DNA of 64,000 nucleotides, from NCBI RefSeq assembly GCF_014161445.1, contig NZ_JABBXA010000011.1:186001-250000 (forward strand), given 5' to 3'. The DNA comes from Microbispora sp. H13382. Its GTDB lineage: Bacteria; Actinomycetota; Actinomycetes; Streptosporangiales; Streptosporangiaceae. The first letter of the stretch is position 1; every line of letters starts with the position of its first letter. The position numbers and the translations under genes are program-made. Shown here piece by piece: positions 1-8,330 of the stretch. Under the pieces are notes generated by a model. It was not told where the DNA came from. It made no database searches and saw nothing but the letters and a program-made list of their open reading frames with translations.

Positions 1-364
1 AGTCGACGTGGCCGGCGATGACCGCGGGACCGGGGGAGCCCGGCGACGGGCCGAGCCGGTACCAGCCGGCCTCGTCGACCCTGTCGAGGGGCGGGACCTC
101 CAGTGTCCCGTCCGGGTTCTTGCCCAGCGTCATCAGCGTGGTCCGCACGCCGATCTTCGGGATCTCCAGCCTGACCGGCGGTGACGACGGCAGCGCGCGC
201 GCCGTGGCCTTCGGCTGCGCCCGCGGGGTGGAGACGCTCACGGGCGGCGCGGGCGGCGCCGCCTGGCGGTCGCCGGAGGGCCCTGCTGCGACCGTGACGG
301 CGACCGTGACGCCGACGGCGGCCGCGGCCAGGCCCAGAAGGACGGCGACAACGGCCCTGCCCAT
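1..364 (-). CDS. Class F sortase, N-terminal part (runs off left edge)
   Basis: The reverse strand is open from an ATG at 364 to the window edge (121 codons), so the C-terminus with the catalytic Cys and Arg is not visible. A hydrophobic N-terminal anchor of about 25 residues precedes a Pro/Ala-rich linker. The fold then begins with LEIPKIGV, a GTLEVP strand and ends at the edge with VIAGHVD, whose His is the expected catalytic histidine of class E/F sortases. This family is a membrane-anchored transpeptidase acting at the actinobacterial cell surface; its substrate is not known here. It is divergent from the glycosyltransferase at 505. The class F assignment rests on the LEIPKIGV/GHVD pattern and is fairly secure; the substrate is not inferable. 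Confidence 0.8.
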   Translation of the reverse strand, partial: MGRAVVAVLLGLAAAAVGVTVAVTVAAGPSGDRQAAPPAPPVSVSTPRAQPKATARALPSSPPVRLEIPKIGVRTTLMTLGKNPDGTLEVPPLDRVDEAGWYRLGPSPGSPGPAVIAGHVD

Positions 365-504
365 TTCATCACCGTTCCCACCCTGAAATCTCCGCGCACA
401 TCGTATGTCGCGTTGATGTAAACCAGTCACTTTCGTCACGCGTGTAACCTCTAGGAAGTAGTTACCACGATGCGGCGGTTTGCTGGGAGCTGGACGGGTT
501 TCAA

Positions 505-1737
505 GTGGTTCTGTCAGAAACTCTGCCCATGCCGCCGGAGGCCGGGCGCGGCCACGCGCTTGACGCCGGACACCGCGGACATGCCTTCACGTCGGTCCAT
601 CCGGGCGACCTCGCGGAGGCCCGTACGGGCCGGCACCGGGCCGCGAAGGGCGCCGACGGCAAACGGGACCTCCCGGAGGTCGACCCCTCGCGCATGCACG
701 TCACCGTGCTGGTCCCGGCGCACAACGAGGAAACCCAGATCGCCGAGACGATCACGTCGCTGCACGCACAGCGGCGCGGGCCCAACCGCGTCATCGTGAT
801 CGCGGACAACTGCACCGACAGGACCGAGGACATCGCCCGCGCGCACGGCGCCGAGGTGATCAGGACGGTCGGCAACCGCCACAAGAAGGCGGGCGCCCTC
901 AACCAGGTGCTCGAAGTCCTGCTGCCGCAGCTGGGGTCCCGGCACGCCGTGCTGGTCATGGACGCGGACTCGGCGCTCGATCCCGGTTTCATCCACCATG
1001 CCGTCCTCCGGCTGGCCACCGGCGAACTGGCCGCGGTGGGAGGCACCTTCACCGGCAAGCCGGGCGGCGGGCTGGTGGGCATGTTCCAGCGCAACGAGTA
1101 CGCGCGCTACGCCAGGGACGTGCGACGGCTGCGCGGAAAGGCGCTGGTGCTCACCGGGACGGCGACGCTGTTCCGCGCGCTCGCGCTCAAGGAGGTCGTC
1201 AGGGCGCGCCGCGGCGGCCGTCTCCCCGGCCGCGACCAGGTGTACGACGTACGTGTCCTGACCGAGGACAACGAGCTCACCCTGGCGCTGCTGCACCTAC
1301 GGTTCCGCATCCTGTGTCCCGCGGAGTGCACGCTCACCACCGAGGTCATGGAGACCTGGAGGGACCTGTTCAAGCAGCGGCTGCGGTGGAAGCGGGGGGC
1401 GCTGGAGAACCTCACCGACTACGGCTGGACGCGGGTCACGTTGCCCTACTGGGGCCGCCAGCTCCTGTCGCTGGTCGGGATCATTGTGATCTTCGCGTAC
1501 CTGGGCGCCACGGCCTGGTCGATCGCGGTCACGGGCACGCTCACCTTCCATCCGCTCTGGCTGGCGGTCACGGGCGTCTTCATGGTCGAGCGGATCGTGA
1601 CCGTACGCAGCAGGGGTGGCAGGCAGATGGCCGTCGCCGCCCTGCTGTTCGTAGAAATGATCTTCGATGTCTTCCTGCAGTTAGCACAGGCGAAAGCCTT
1701 CTGGGACGCCGCATGGCGTCGGGAAAGGAAATGGTGA
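505..1737 (+). CDS. Family 2 glycosyltransferase, membrane-anchored
   Basis: A GT-A domain starts near residue 64 with VTVLVPAHNEE. It carries the metal-binding DADS, a TEDNE acidic motif and QRLRW, the QxxRW signature of processive GT2 enzymes of the cellulose/hyaluronan/poly-GlcNAc synthase type. Two or three hydrophobic segments follow in the last 120 residues. It probably transfers sugar from an NDP-sugar to a surface polymer at the inner face of the membrane; donor and product cannot be read from sequence. The GTG at 505 is the first in-frame start. An ATG at 694, just before the GT fold, is possible because the first 63 residues look unstructured. The small gene at 1731 overlaps its end. 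Confidence 0.85.
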   Translation: MVLSETLPMPPEAGRGHALDAGHRGHAFTSVHPGDLAEARTGRHRAAKGADGKRDLPEVDPSRMHVTVLVPAHNEETQIAETITSLHAQRRGPNRVIVIADNCTDRTEDIARAHGAEVIRTVGNRHKKAGALNQVLEVLLPQLGSRHAVLVMDADSALDPGFIHHAVLRLATGELAAVGGTFTGKPGGGLVGMFQRNEYARYARDVRRLRGKALVLTGTATLFRALALKEVVRARRGGRLPGRDQVYDVRVLTEDNELTLALLHLRFRILCPAECTLTTEVMETWRDLFKQRLRWKRGALENLTDYGWTRVTLPYWGRQLLSLVGIIVIFAYLGATAWSIAVTGTLTFHPLWLAVTGVFMVERIVTVRSRGGRQMAVAALLFVEMIFDVFLQLAQAKAFWDAAWRRERKW

Positions 1738-1904
1738 ACATGTACAACAACCCACCCATCGGGGGTGTCGCGGCGGGCTTCGGCGGTGCGGCGCTGACCG
1801 CCCCGTTCATGGGCTGGAACGCGCTCTGGATCGCCCTGGGCCTGTTCACGCTGGTGTCGGCCGCCGTGGCGGTCAAGCGGATCATCCCGAAGCGCGGGGC
1901 CTGA
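1731..1904 (+). CDS. Small single-pass membrane protein coupled to the glycosyltransferase
   Basis: The ATG at 1731 lies four bases before the glycosyltransferase TGA, giving the overlap typical of translational coupling. GGGAAAGGAA at 1721-1730 can serve as ribosome binding site for this ATG or for the in-frame ATG at 1740. The product is 54-57 residues: a Gly/Ala-rich stretch, then one hydrophobic helix (NALWIALGLFTLVSAAVAV) and a basic tail KRIIPKRG. The positive C-terminal end predicts an outside-to-inside single pass. No family is recognised. Its position suggests a small subunit or stabiliser of the glycosyltransferase, which is inference only. Confidence 0.6.
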   Translation: MVNMYNNPPIGGVAAGFGGAALTAPFMGWNALWIALGLFTLVSAAVAVKRIIPKRGA

Positions 1905-1949
1905 CCACCCCGCTCCCTCCGTGAAGCGCTGGGTCGGCCGAACGCCGGC

Positions 1950-2609
1950 TCAGCGCCCGCCGGGCAGGCCGGCGCCGAGCCCGGCGTCCCTGGCCCGGGC
2001 CACCGCGGCGGCCCGGTCGCCGACGCCGAGCTTGCCGTACACCGTGCTCACGTAGTTGCGGACCGTCTTGTCCGAGACATAGAGCCGGGAGGCGATCGCG
2101 GCGTTCGACAGCCCGCGCGCCATCAGGTCGAGGATCTCGACCTCGCGCTCGGTGAGCTCGGGCAGGACGGGGTTGGCGACGGGCCGTCGGGACTCGGCGC
2201 CGACGAGCCCGGCGAGCGCCCGGGCGGCGTTCCGGCCGAAGTAGGCGCCGCCGTCCCGGCACGCCTCGAGCGCCCGCAGGATCTCGGCCCGGCCCGCCCC
2301 CTTGAGCAGGTAGCCGCGCGCGCCCGCGCGTACGGCCGCCGCCAGCGACTCGTCGGACTCCAGCATCGTCAGCACCACGACGGCCACGTCCGGAAGCTCC
2401 GCCCGCAACCGCCCCGTGGCCTCCACGCCGTTCATGACCGGCATGTGAAGGTCCATCAGGACGACGTCGGGCGCCAGCCGGACCGCCAGTTCGACGGCGG
2501 CCGCGCCGTCACCCGCCTCGCCCACGACCGTCACGTCGGGACGGCCGGACAGCGCCGCGATCAGCCCCTCGCGGTACATGGGGTGGTCGTCCACGATCAG
2601 CACGCGCAT
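1950..2609 (-). CDS. NarL/FixJ family response regulator
   Basis: This 219-residue protein has an N-terminal receiver domain (MRVLIVDDHPMYREG, phosphoacceptor Asp in VVLMDLHMP, Lys in GYLLKG) and a C-terminal LuxR-type helix-turn-helix (LTEREVEILDLMARGLSNAAIA, DKTVRNYV). It would bind DNA after phosphorylation by its cognate kinase. The ATG at 2609 has GAGGTG upstream and starts at the receiver domain; the longer open frame to 2690 adds only kinase-overlapping residues. The kinase stop at 2611 is one base away, so the two were one operon. That kinase now looks broken, so this regulator may be orphaned or cross-phosphorylated. Confidence 0.93.
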   Translation of the reverse strand: MRVLIVDDHPMYREGLIAALSGRPDVTVVGEAGDGAAAVELAVRLAPDVVLMDLHMPVMNGVEATGRLRAELPDVAVVVLTMLESDESLAAAVRAGARGYLLKGAGRAEILRALEACRDGGAYFGRNAARALAGLVGAESRRPVANPVLPELTEREVEILDLMARGLSNAAIASRLYVSDKTVRNYVSTVYGKLGVGDRAAAVARARDAGLGAGLPGGR

Positions 2610-2610
2610 C

Positions 2611-4228
2611 TCACACCTCGACTCTCGGCAGCCGCACGCTGATCTCGGTGCCGCCGCCCGCCGGGGCAAGGATCTCGCATCTCCCGTCAAGCTGGGCGGC
2701 GGCCTGGGTCATCGACTCCAGGCCGACTCCTGCGCGCCAGCCCGGGGCGGAGCCGGTCATGCCGACGCCGTCGTCCCTTACGGTGAAGTGCAGTGCGTCG
2801 GGAGCCAGCGCCACGTAGATGTCGCAGCGCCCGGCACGCGAGTGCCGGGCGGTGTTGGCAAGCGCCTCGCCCACGATGCGCAGAGCCGCCGCCTCGATGG
2901 CGGCCGGAAGCGGGGGCAGGCCCTGAGCGGGCAGGTTCAGCCGGACCGTGAGGCCGGGGCGGTCGAAGGCCGCCGCCTGTGCGCGGAGCGCCTCGGCCAG
3001 GCCGAGGTCGTCGAGGGCGGACGGGCCGAGGCCGTCCACGATCCTGCGGACGTCGCTCACGGCGCCGGCCAGCCACGCGGCGCACCGGTCGGCCAGCTCA
3101 CCCGCACCGTCCGGGTCGTCGGCCGCCAGGTCGCGGATGGTCTCCAGCTGCAGCTGTACGGCCGACAGGCTCGGCCCGAGATGGTCGTGGAGGTCGCGGC
3201 GCAGCCGGCGGCGTTCCTCGGCGCGCGCGGCGACCAACGCCCGCCGCGACCGGTCCAGATCCGCGGCGAGCCGGGCGGCGTGCGCCGCCGCGCCCGCCTG
3301 CCGGGCCAGCACGTTCAGCAGCCGGGCCTCGGCGGGGCGGAACTCACCGGCGCGCGGCCGGGTCAGCACGAGCGGCGGGGGCCGCCGCCGTCTCCAGCGT
3401 CGCTCCCAGCCGCCCCAGCGCGTCGTACGGGTCGGCCGCGTCGCCGTACAGCAGCCGCCGTACGCCCCGCTGCAGCAGGCGGTGGACGGGAGCCACGCTG
3501 ATGGCCACCACGGCCGCGGCGACGAGGGGAGCGCCGAGGCTACGGCCCAGCAGGTCCCCGAGCAACGCGACGACCACCGTGTAGCAGAGGGCGATCTCGG
3601 CCGACATGAGCGCCCAGACCAGGCCGCGGCGCAGCACGGTCTCCATGTCCCACAGCCGGTATCGCTGGATCGCCGCCACCACGGAGACCGGCAACGGCAC
3701 GGCGGACGCCGCCAGCAGCACCCCCGAGCCGCGCGCCGGCACCGCCTGGGCGGCGGCCAGCAGGAGCAGCGTGCCGGCCACTCCCGCGAGGACCCAGGCC
3801 AGCCGGCCGCGCTCGTCGCCCTCGGCCCGGCGCAGGCGTACGCCCAGGGAGGCGAGCCCACCGAGTGACGCCACGGTGATCAGGGCCAGGCTGACCGGCA
3901 GCAGCGCCTCGGCGCCCGTGACTCCCAGAGGGTTGAGCAAACCGCTTTCGGCCAGCGCAGGGTCGTCGCCGTGCTCCCAGGGCAGCAGCGCCCAGGCGGC
4001 CGACCCCGTCGCCACGGCTGCGCAACCGGTGTACCTCAGGGGGCGGAACACCCGCGACGGCCGTTCCCCGGACGGCAGCCAGTAGGGGACGACGGCCGCC
4101 ACGATCACATAGGCGGGCAGCCAGCTCCAGGCCGACAGCCACAGCACGGTCAGGTGGCCGGGCCAGTGCGGCAGGGCCGCGGCGGCTCCCGCGACCGAGT
4201 CCCCGATCAGCACCGTACGCGTATGCAC
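2611..4228 (-). pseudogene. Sensor histidine kinase broken by frameshift and internal deletion
   Basis: The kinase is split between two reading frames. The N-terminal part (4228 down to about 3385) has several membrane helices and reads through RLLYGDAADPYDALGRLG, then runs out of frame to a stop at 3344. The C-terminal part, from LVLTRPRAGEF onward in the next frame, contains the HisKA_3 dimerisation segment with RRDLHDHLGPSL (phospho-His) and a HATPase domain (VGEALANTARHS, DDGVGM) ending at 2611. Relatives usually carry about 50 residues of a GAF-like segment between these points, which are missing. The junction lies in a GC-rich stretch near 3380-3395. A true deletion is more likely than a single-base read error because residues are lost as well as frame. 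Confidence 0.75.
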
Positions 4229-4380
4229 GAGGTGAATTGTCCGTTATTTGATGTCCCGTCCGCATGGGACAAATCGTCCTTATCGCGGAAGGGGGCGGCG
4301 GGCTCAGGTGGCCCGGGACAGGGCCGCGTCAGTGTTTCGGCATGCGGCGGACGGGCCGCCACGCACGAAGGAACGCGATC

Positions 4381-5070
4381 ATGAGAACGAACAAGCCCTA
4401 CCTGCTCGCCGCGGCGGTCGTCGCCGGCCCGATCGCCGGAGTGGTCTGGCATCTGGTCGACACCGTCGGCCTGCCCCGCACCGAGGCGGCGGACTACCTC
4501 GCCCAGGTGGCCGCCGACCGGGATGGCTACGCCCTCGGCACCCTGCTTTACATGATCTTCGTCGGGTGTTCCATCCCCAGCGGCCTGGCGGTCGCGCGGG
4601 TGCTGCGCGACCGGGCGCCGCTGGCCGGGGCGATCTCCGGGCTGCTGCTCGCCCTGGCCGGGGTGCTCGGCCTGATCGTTTCCGGCATGCGGCCGGTGGT
4701 CCTGGGCCTGGCACCGGAGGGCGGCGTGGCCGCCGAGGCCGTCGCGGCGTACGGGAGATACCAGGGCTCGGCGTGGTTCGGCGGGATCATGCTGCCCATG
4801 CTGGCCTCGGCCGTGGCCGGGCTGGTCACGCAGGTCGCCGCGATCCTGCGCACCGGCGTGCTGCCGCGCTGGACGGCTCCGCTCCTGGTGGCGGGTTTCG
4901 TCCTGTCCAGCGGGGAGTTCTCCCTCGCCGTCACGGTGGTGGGCACGCTGGTCCAGCTCGCGGGCACCGTGCCGCTGGCCGTCAGGCTCCTCGCGGGCCC
5001 CGAGGCCGTGAGCGAGGCCGTGAGCGAGGCCGTGCGCGACGCCGAGCCGGCGCCGGCGGCCCTCGCCTGA
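4381..5070 (+). CDS. Multi-pass membrane protein, DUF4386-like
   Basis: A 229-residue protein with about six hydrophobic segments beginning directly at the N-terminus (LLAAAVVAGPIAGVVWHLV). It has a short Glu/Ala-rich cytoplasmic tail that includes two tandem SEAV units. The ATG at 4381 has AAGGAA seven bases upstream. The size and segment pattern resemble the actinobacterial DUF4386 type of membrane proteins, but no motif proves it and no function is known. It is divergent from the broken kinase at 2611-4228 and faces the secreted protein at 5131 across a strong terminator. Confidence 0.8.
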   Translation: MRTNKPYLLAAAVVAGPIAGVVWHLVDTVGLPRTEAADYLAQVAADRDGYALGTLLYMIFVGCSIPSGLAVARVLRDRAPLAGAISGLLLALAGVLGLIVSGMRPVVLGLAPEGGVAAEAVAAYGRYQGSAWFGGIMLPMLASAVAGLVTQVAAILRTGVLPRWTAPLLVAGFVLSSGEFSLAVTVVGTLVQLAGTVPLAVRLLAGPEAVSEAVSEAVRDAEPAPAALA

Positions 5071-5082
5071 GGCAGGGACGGC

Positions 5083-5120
5083 GGAAGGCCCCCCTCGTCG
5101 TGCGACGAGAGGGGCCTTCC
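5083..5120. terminator. Bidirectional hairpin between convergent genes
   Basis: GGAAGGCCCC...TCGTCG at 5083-5100 pairs with 5103-5120, an 18-base stem with a single mismatch and a two-base tip. It lies between the stops of the convergent genes at 4381-5070 and 5131-6534 and can serve both directions. There is no long T-run. Confidence 0.75.
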
Positions 5121-5130
5121 CGCTTGGAGA

Positions 5131-6534
5131 TCAGGGATGGACGCCGTACAGAAGACGCCTGCCCACTCCCGGGAACTCGGTGACGGACCAGAGCATCGGC
5201 GTGCTCGTGGCACGGTTCCAGTAGAGGTCCTGGACGCCCGTACCGGCGTAGTGACGAGTCACCGCCGTCGCGCCCGGCCGGGTCACGAAGCGTCCGGCGG
5301 CGCCTCCGTGACTCGTCGTGAACTGGTAGGTCCCCTTCCAGGACACGCCGCCCTGCGCGTACCGGACCGGCTGGGTGTACACCGAGGTCGGCCTCGCCGT
5401 GCCGCCGGAGGTCCGCAGGCAGCCCTTGGTGCAGGGGGTCTTGTCCGGCAACAGCGGGAAGCGCGCCACGCGCCCCTTGCCGCAGGCGGAGCTCGTGCAC
5501 CACTCACCGGTGAGGAAGCTCGGCGGGGAGGTGCTCCTGTCGAGACCCGCGTACGTGTAGCACGGTGGGTAGTGGAGGTCACCCGCCCGGCACTTCTGCG
5601 GTGTGGTGAGGGGGCCGACCGACGGCCGCCATATGCCGCGCAGCGGCAGGATGAAGCGGTAACCCTTGGAATAGAACCGGCCCTTGTACAGGCCGTAGGG
5701 ACGGGTGGCGGCCTGCGGCGACGTCAGATCGGCGCGCGGGCTGAGCGCCAGGTCGATCAAATTGTGCAGGTCGAAGACGAGTATCCCGTTGAACTCATGC
5801 CTCGGGCCGTCGTCCGCGACCAGAAGGTACTGGTGATACCAGACGAAGCCGCCCGCGTGGGTCGGCACCGAGGTGAAGGTGACCCCGTTCTTCCCGTATC
5901 GCGGCAGCGCCAGCAGCACATGCTGATAGCGGTGCGCGAAGGACCCCATCGGCGCCTGCTCGTCGAGGAACGTCACCCTGGAGGCGATGGGCGTCCTGTC
6001 GGTCGTGCTCGCCCGGCGGTACCAGCCGAAAGCGAAGGCACGCTCCCCGTCGACGACTCCGTTCGCGGTCGCGTCCCAGGTGCCGCTGACTCCCTGCGGA
6101 TACCACCTGTTCGTAGTGGAATCCACGGGATTGAGGCAGATCCAGTAATCGCTGCGGACCGGGTACGCGCCGCCCAGCGCGCCGTGCGCACGCTTCGCCT
6201 CGGGACAGCCGACGGGACCGCTCGAGGCGATGTGGCCGGGCTGGCCCAGCAGTTGCGAAATGTTCGTGTACCGGTACGACTTCGGCAGGGCAAGAGCACC
6301 GCGCAACTGGGTGATGAGCTGCCGGTACGACCTCTTGTCGGGACCGATCTCATCCCAGCGCAGCGAGTAGAGAGTGTTGGTGTTCGCGCTGAGCTTCGCC
6401 ATCGGCGTCGGTGTGTTCGCCGGATCATGGGCCTGCGGCACGCCGGCCGCCGCGCCCTGGCTCGCCACCAACGCCGCCGTGAGCACGGCGGCGACCGATA
6501 CCGCCGTCAGTGCACGCAAGGGACGGAATCTCAC
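5131..6534 (-). CDS. Secreted protein of unknown function
   Basis: A 467-residue protein that begins at GTG 6534 behind a good AGGAGA site. A signal peptide (basic VRFRPLR, hydrophobic core, cleavage near ASQGAAA) precedes a mature part rich in aromatic residues and cysteines, with several Cys pairs such as CTSSACGKG and CTKGC that suggest disulfides outside the cell. Motifs such as GGFVWYHQYLLVADD, FVTRPGATAV and DLYWNRA give no family I recognise. It stands alone between terminators, with a 266-base upstream region. Codon choice is slightly less GC-extreme than that of its neighbours. Confidence 0.85.
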   Translation of the reverse strand: MRFRPLRALTAVSVAAVLTAALVASQGAAAGVPQAHDPANTPTPMAKLSANTNTLYSLRWDEIGPDKRSYRQLITQLRGALALPKSYRYTNISQLLGQPGHIASSGPVGCPEAKRAHGALGGAYPVRSDYWICLNPVDSTTNRWYPQGVSGTWDATANGVVDGERAFAFGWYRRASTTDRTPIASRVTFLDEQAPMGSFAHRYQHVLLALPRYGKNGVTFTSVPTHAGGFVWYHQYLLVADDGPRHEFNGILVFDLHNLIDLALSPRADLTSPQAATRPYGLYKGRFYSKGYRFILPLRGIWRPSVGPLTTPQKCRAGDLHYPPCYTYAGLDRSTSPPSFLTGEWCTSSACGKGRVARFPLLPDKTPCTKGCLRTSGGTARPTSVYTQPVRYAQGGVSWKGTYQFTTSHGGAAGRFVTRPGATAVTRHYAGTGVQDLYWNRATSTPMLWSVTEFPGVGRRLLYGVHP

Positions 6535-6800
6535 ATGTTCTCCTGACTGGCCCGGATGTTCTCGGGTGCGTTCGTTCGCACGAGCGTGCTGATGCAGGTG
6601 GAAATACACGCGACGAAAAGCAGATTTCCGCACACGTCCGGCCGCGCCGAATTTCCTGGCGACCATGTATCCGGAACATAGCAACGGCCCGCCGGAGCGC
6701 CCGCGCCAGTTGAAGTGCGCCTTCCTCAAGGAAAGTGCAAAAAAACGAGGGGCACGTGTTTGGCGCCGCTTGTTCGATGCGATCTGCCCGGACTTGTCGT

Positions 6801-8132
6801 TCAGCCGGAGCCGGAGCCGGAGCCGGAGCCGGTGTCGGCGTGGCCGCGCCCCACGGCCTGCTCCTGCCGTCCCTCGGACCCGTCCGCGGTCGCCCGGCCC
6901 CGGCGGAGGGTGGCCGCCGCCGCGACGGCGGGCACCAGGATGACCGCCGCCGCGACGTTGACCGCGCGGAAGCCGCCGGCGGCGAGGATCGGCCCGGCCA
7001 GCGCGGCCGCCGCGGCGCCCGCGTAGTTCATGCCGGCGTCGGTGGCCCCCTGCAACGGCACCCGTACGTGGTCCGGCGCGGCGCCGGTGAGCAGCGCCGA
7101 CCCGGAGATCATCGACGCCGACCAGCCCATGCCGAGGACGGTCAGCGCGAGCGCGGTGAGCGCGCTGCCCTCGGAGGCGGACGCGGCCACGAAGCCGAGC
7201 GCGACGGCCGCCACGAGCATCAGCATTCCCGCGCACGCGGTCCGGACCGCGCCGAGCCGGTCGGCCAGCCATCCGAAGACCGGGCTGAAGGCGTACATGC
7301 CGAGCACGTGCAGGCTGATCACGACGCCGACCAGCCGCAGCGACATGCCGTGGTGCTGCATGTGGAGCGGTGTCATCACCATGACCATGACCATCGTTGC
7401 GTGCGCGACCGCGACGAGCACGACCGCGAACCGCGCCACGGGATGGGCCGCCGCCCACCGCAGCGCCGTCGACGCTCCCGCCGTGCGGGGGCCGTCGCCC
7501 GCTGCGCCGGCGACCGGCGCGGACGGCCGTACGGCGGGCCGGAGGAACAGCGCGATCACCGCGCCCGCCAGGGCGAAGGACACGACCGAGACCAGGTAGG
7601 GCCCGGCGAGGCCGGGCAGCCCGAGCCACCTGCCGAACCGGTCGGCCACCTCGCTGAGGTTGGGGCCGGCCACGGACCCGATCGTGGTGGCCCAGATGAC
7701 GATCGACATCGTCCTGGCCCGGGCGGCGGGGGCCGCGCCGTCCGCGGCGGCGTACCGGGACTGCAGGTTCACCGCCTGGCCGACGCCGAACATGGCCAGC
7801 CCGGCCAGCAGCACGACGAGCTGGGAGACGACGGCGGCCGTGACGATCAGCGCGCCGCCGAGCACGGCGATCGCGTACCCCAGGGTGAGCGAGCGGCGCC
7901 GCCCGTGCCGGGCCGCGACGCCGGCCAGCGGCACCGCGGCGACCGCCGCGCCGAGCACGCCCGCGGCCTGGCCCAGCCCCGCGACGGACGTGCCGCCGAG
8001 CCGCTCCACGAGCAGCCCGCCGACCGCGAAGCCGGAGGCGACCGCGACCCCGCCGAGCAGGTTGCCGGTGACGAGGGCACCGATGCCGCCACTGCGCTCC
8101 ACGCTCCGCACGGACACCACTGCCGGAACCAC
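6801..8132 (-). CDS. MFS transporter
   Basis: A 443-residue protein with 12 predicted membrane segments. It has the MFS loop signature in the first half (ARHGRRRSLTLGY) and a related one in the second half (GWLADRLGAVRTA). The order of helices fits a drug or metabolite exporter; the substrate is unknown. Translation probably begins at GTG 8132, but the AAGGA at 8140-8136 is only three bases away, so a downstream GTG (8120 or 8117) is possible. The C-terminus ends in a (GlySer) repeat encoded by tandem CCGGAG units at about 6802-6834. It is divergent from the oxoprolinase at 8331. Confidence 0.85.
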   Translation of the reverse strand: MVPAVVSVRSVERSGGIGALVTGNLLGGVAVASGFAVGGLLVERLGGTSVAGLGQAAGVLGAAVAAVPLAGVAARHGRRRSLTLGYAIAVLGGALIVTAAVVSQLVVLLAGLAMFGVGQAVNLQSRYAAADGAAPAARARTMSIVIWATTIGSVAGPNLSEVADRFGRWLGLPGLAGPYLVSVVSFALAGAVIALFLRPAVRPSAPVAGAAGDGPRTAGASTALRWAAAHPVARFAVVLVAVAHATMVMVMVMTPLHMQHHGMSLRLVGVVISLHVLGMYAFSPVFGWLADRLGAVRTACAGMLMLVAAVALGFVAASASEGSALTALALTVLGMGWSASMISGSALLTGAAPDHVRVPLQGATDAGMNYAGAAAAALAGPILAAGGFRAVNVAAAVILVPAVAAAATLRRGRATADGSEGRQEQAVGRGHADTGSGSGSGSG

Positions 8133-8330
8133 CTTTCCTTACGCCCGGTCCGGTGTGTCCCGGAAAGCGCCATCTGATGATAGGTCTGTCATCCGGTGTC
8201 GGTGTGGTGCGTGGGCTCAGCGGCGCCCCGACGAGCGACGCGGGGAACACGCCCCCGGGTCTCCCCCGCGGGAGCCGGGGCGCGCGGCCTTGATACAAGG
8301 GACGTACGGGCGCCTGCGCGAGGGGGTCCC

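Noticed and set aside
6735..8177. Plus-strand open frame of 480 codons opposite the MFS gene
   Set aside because: Composition is dominated by Arg, Gly, His and Ala with no hydrophobic pattern, while the minus strand has a normal MFS protein.
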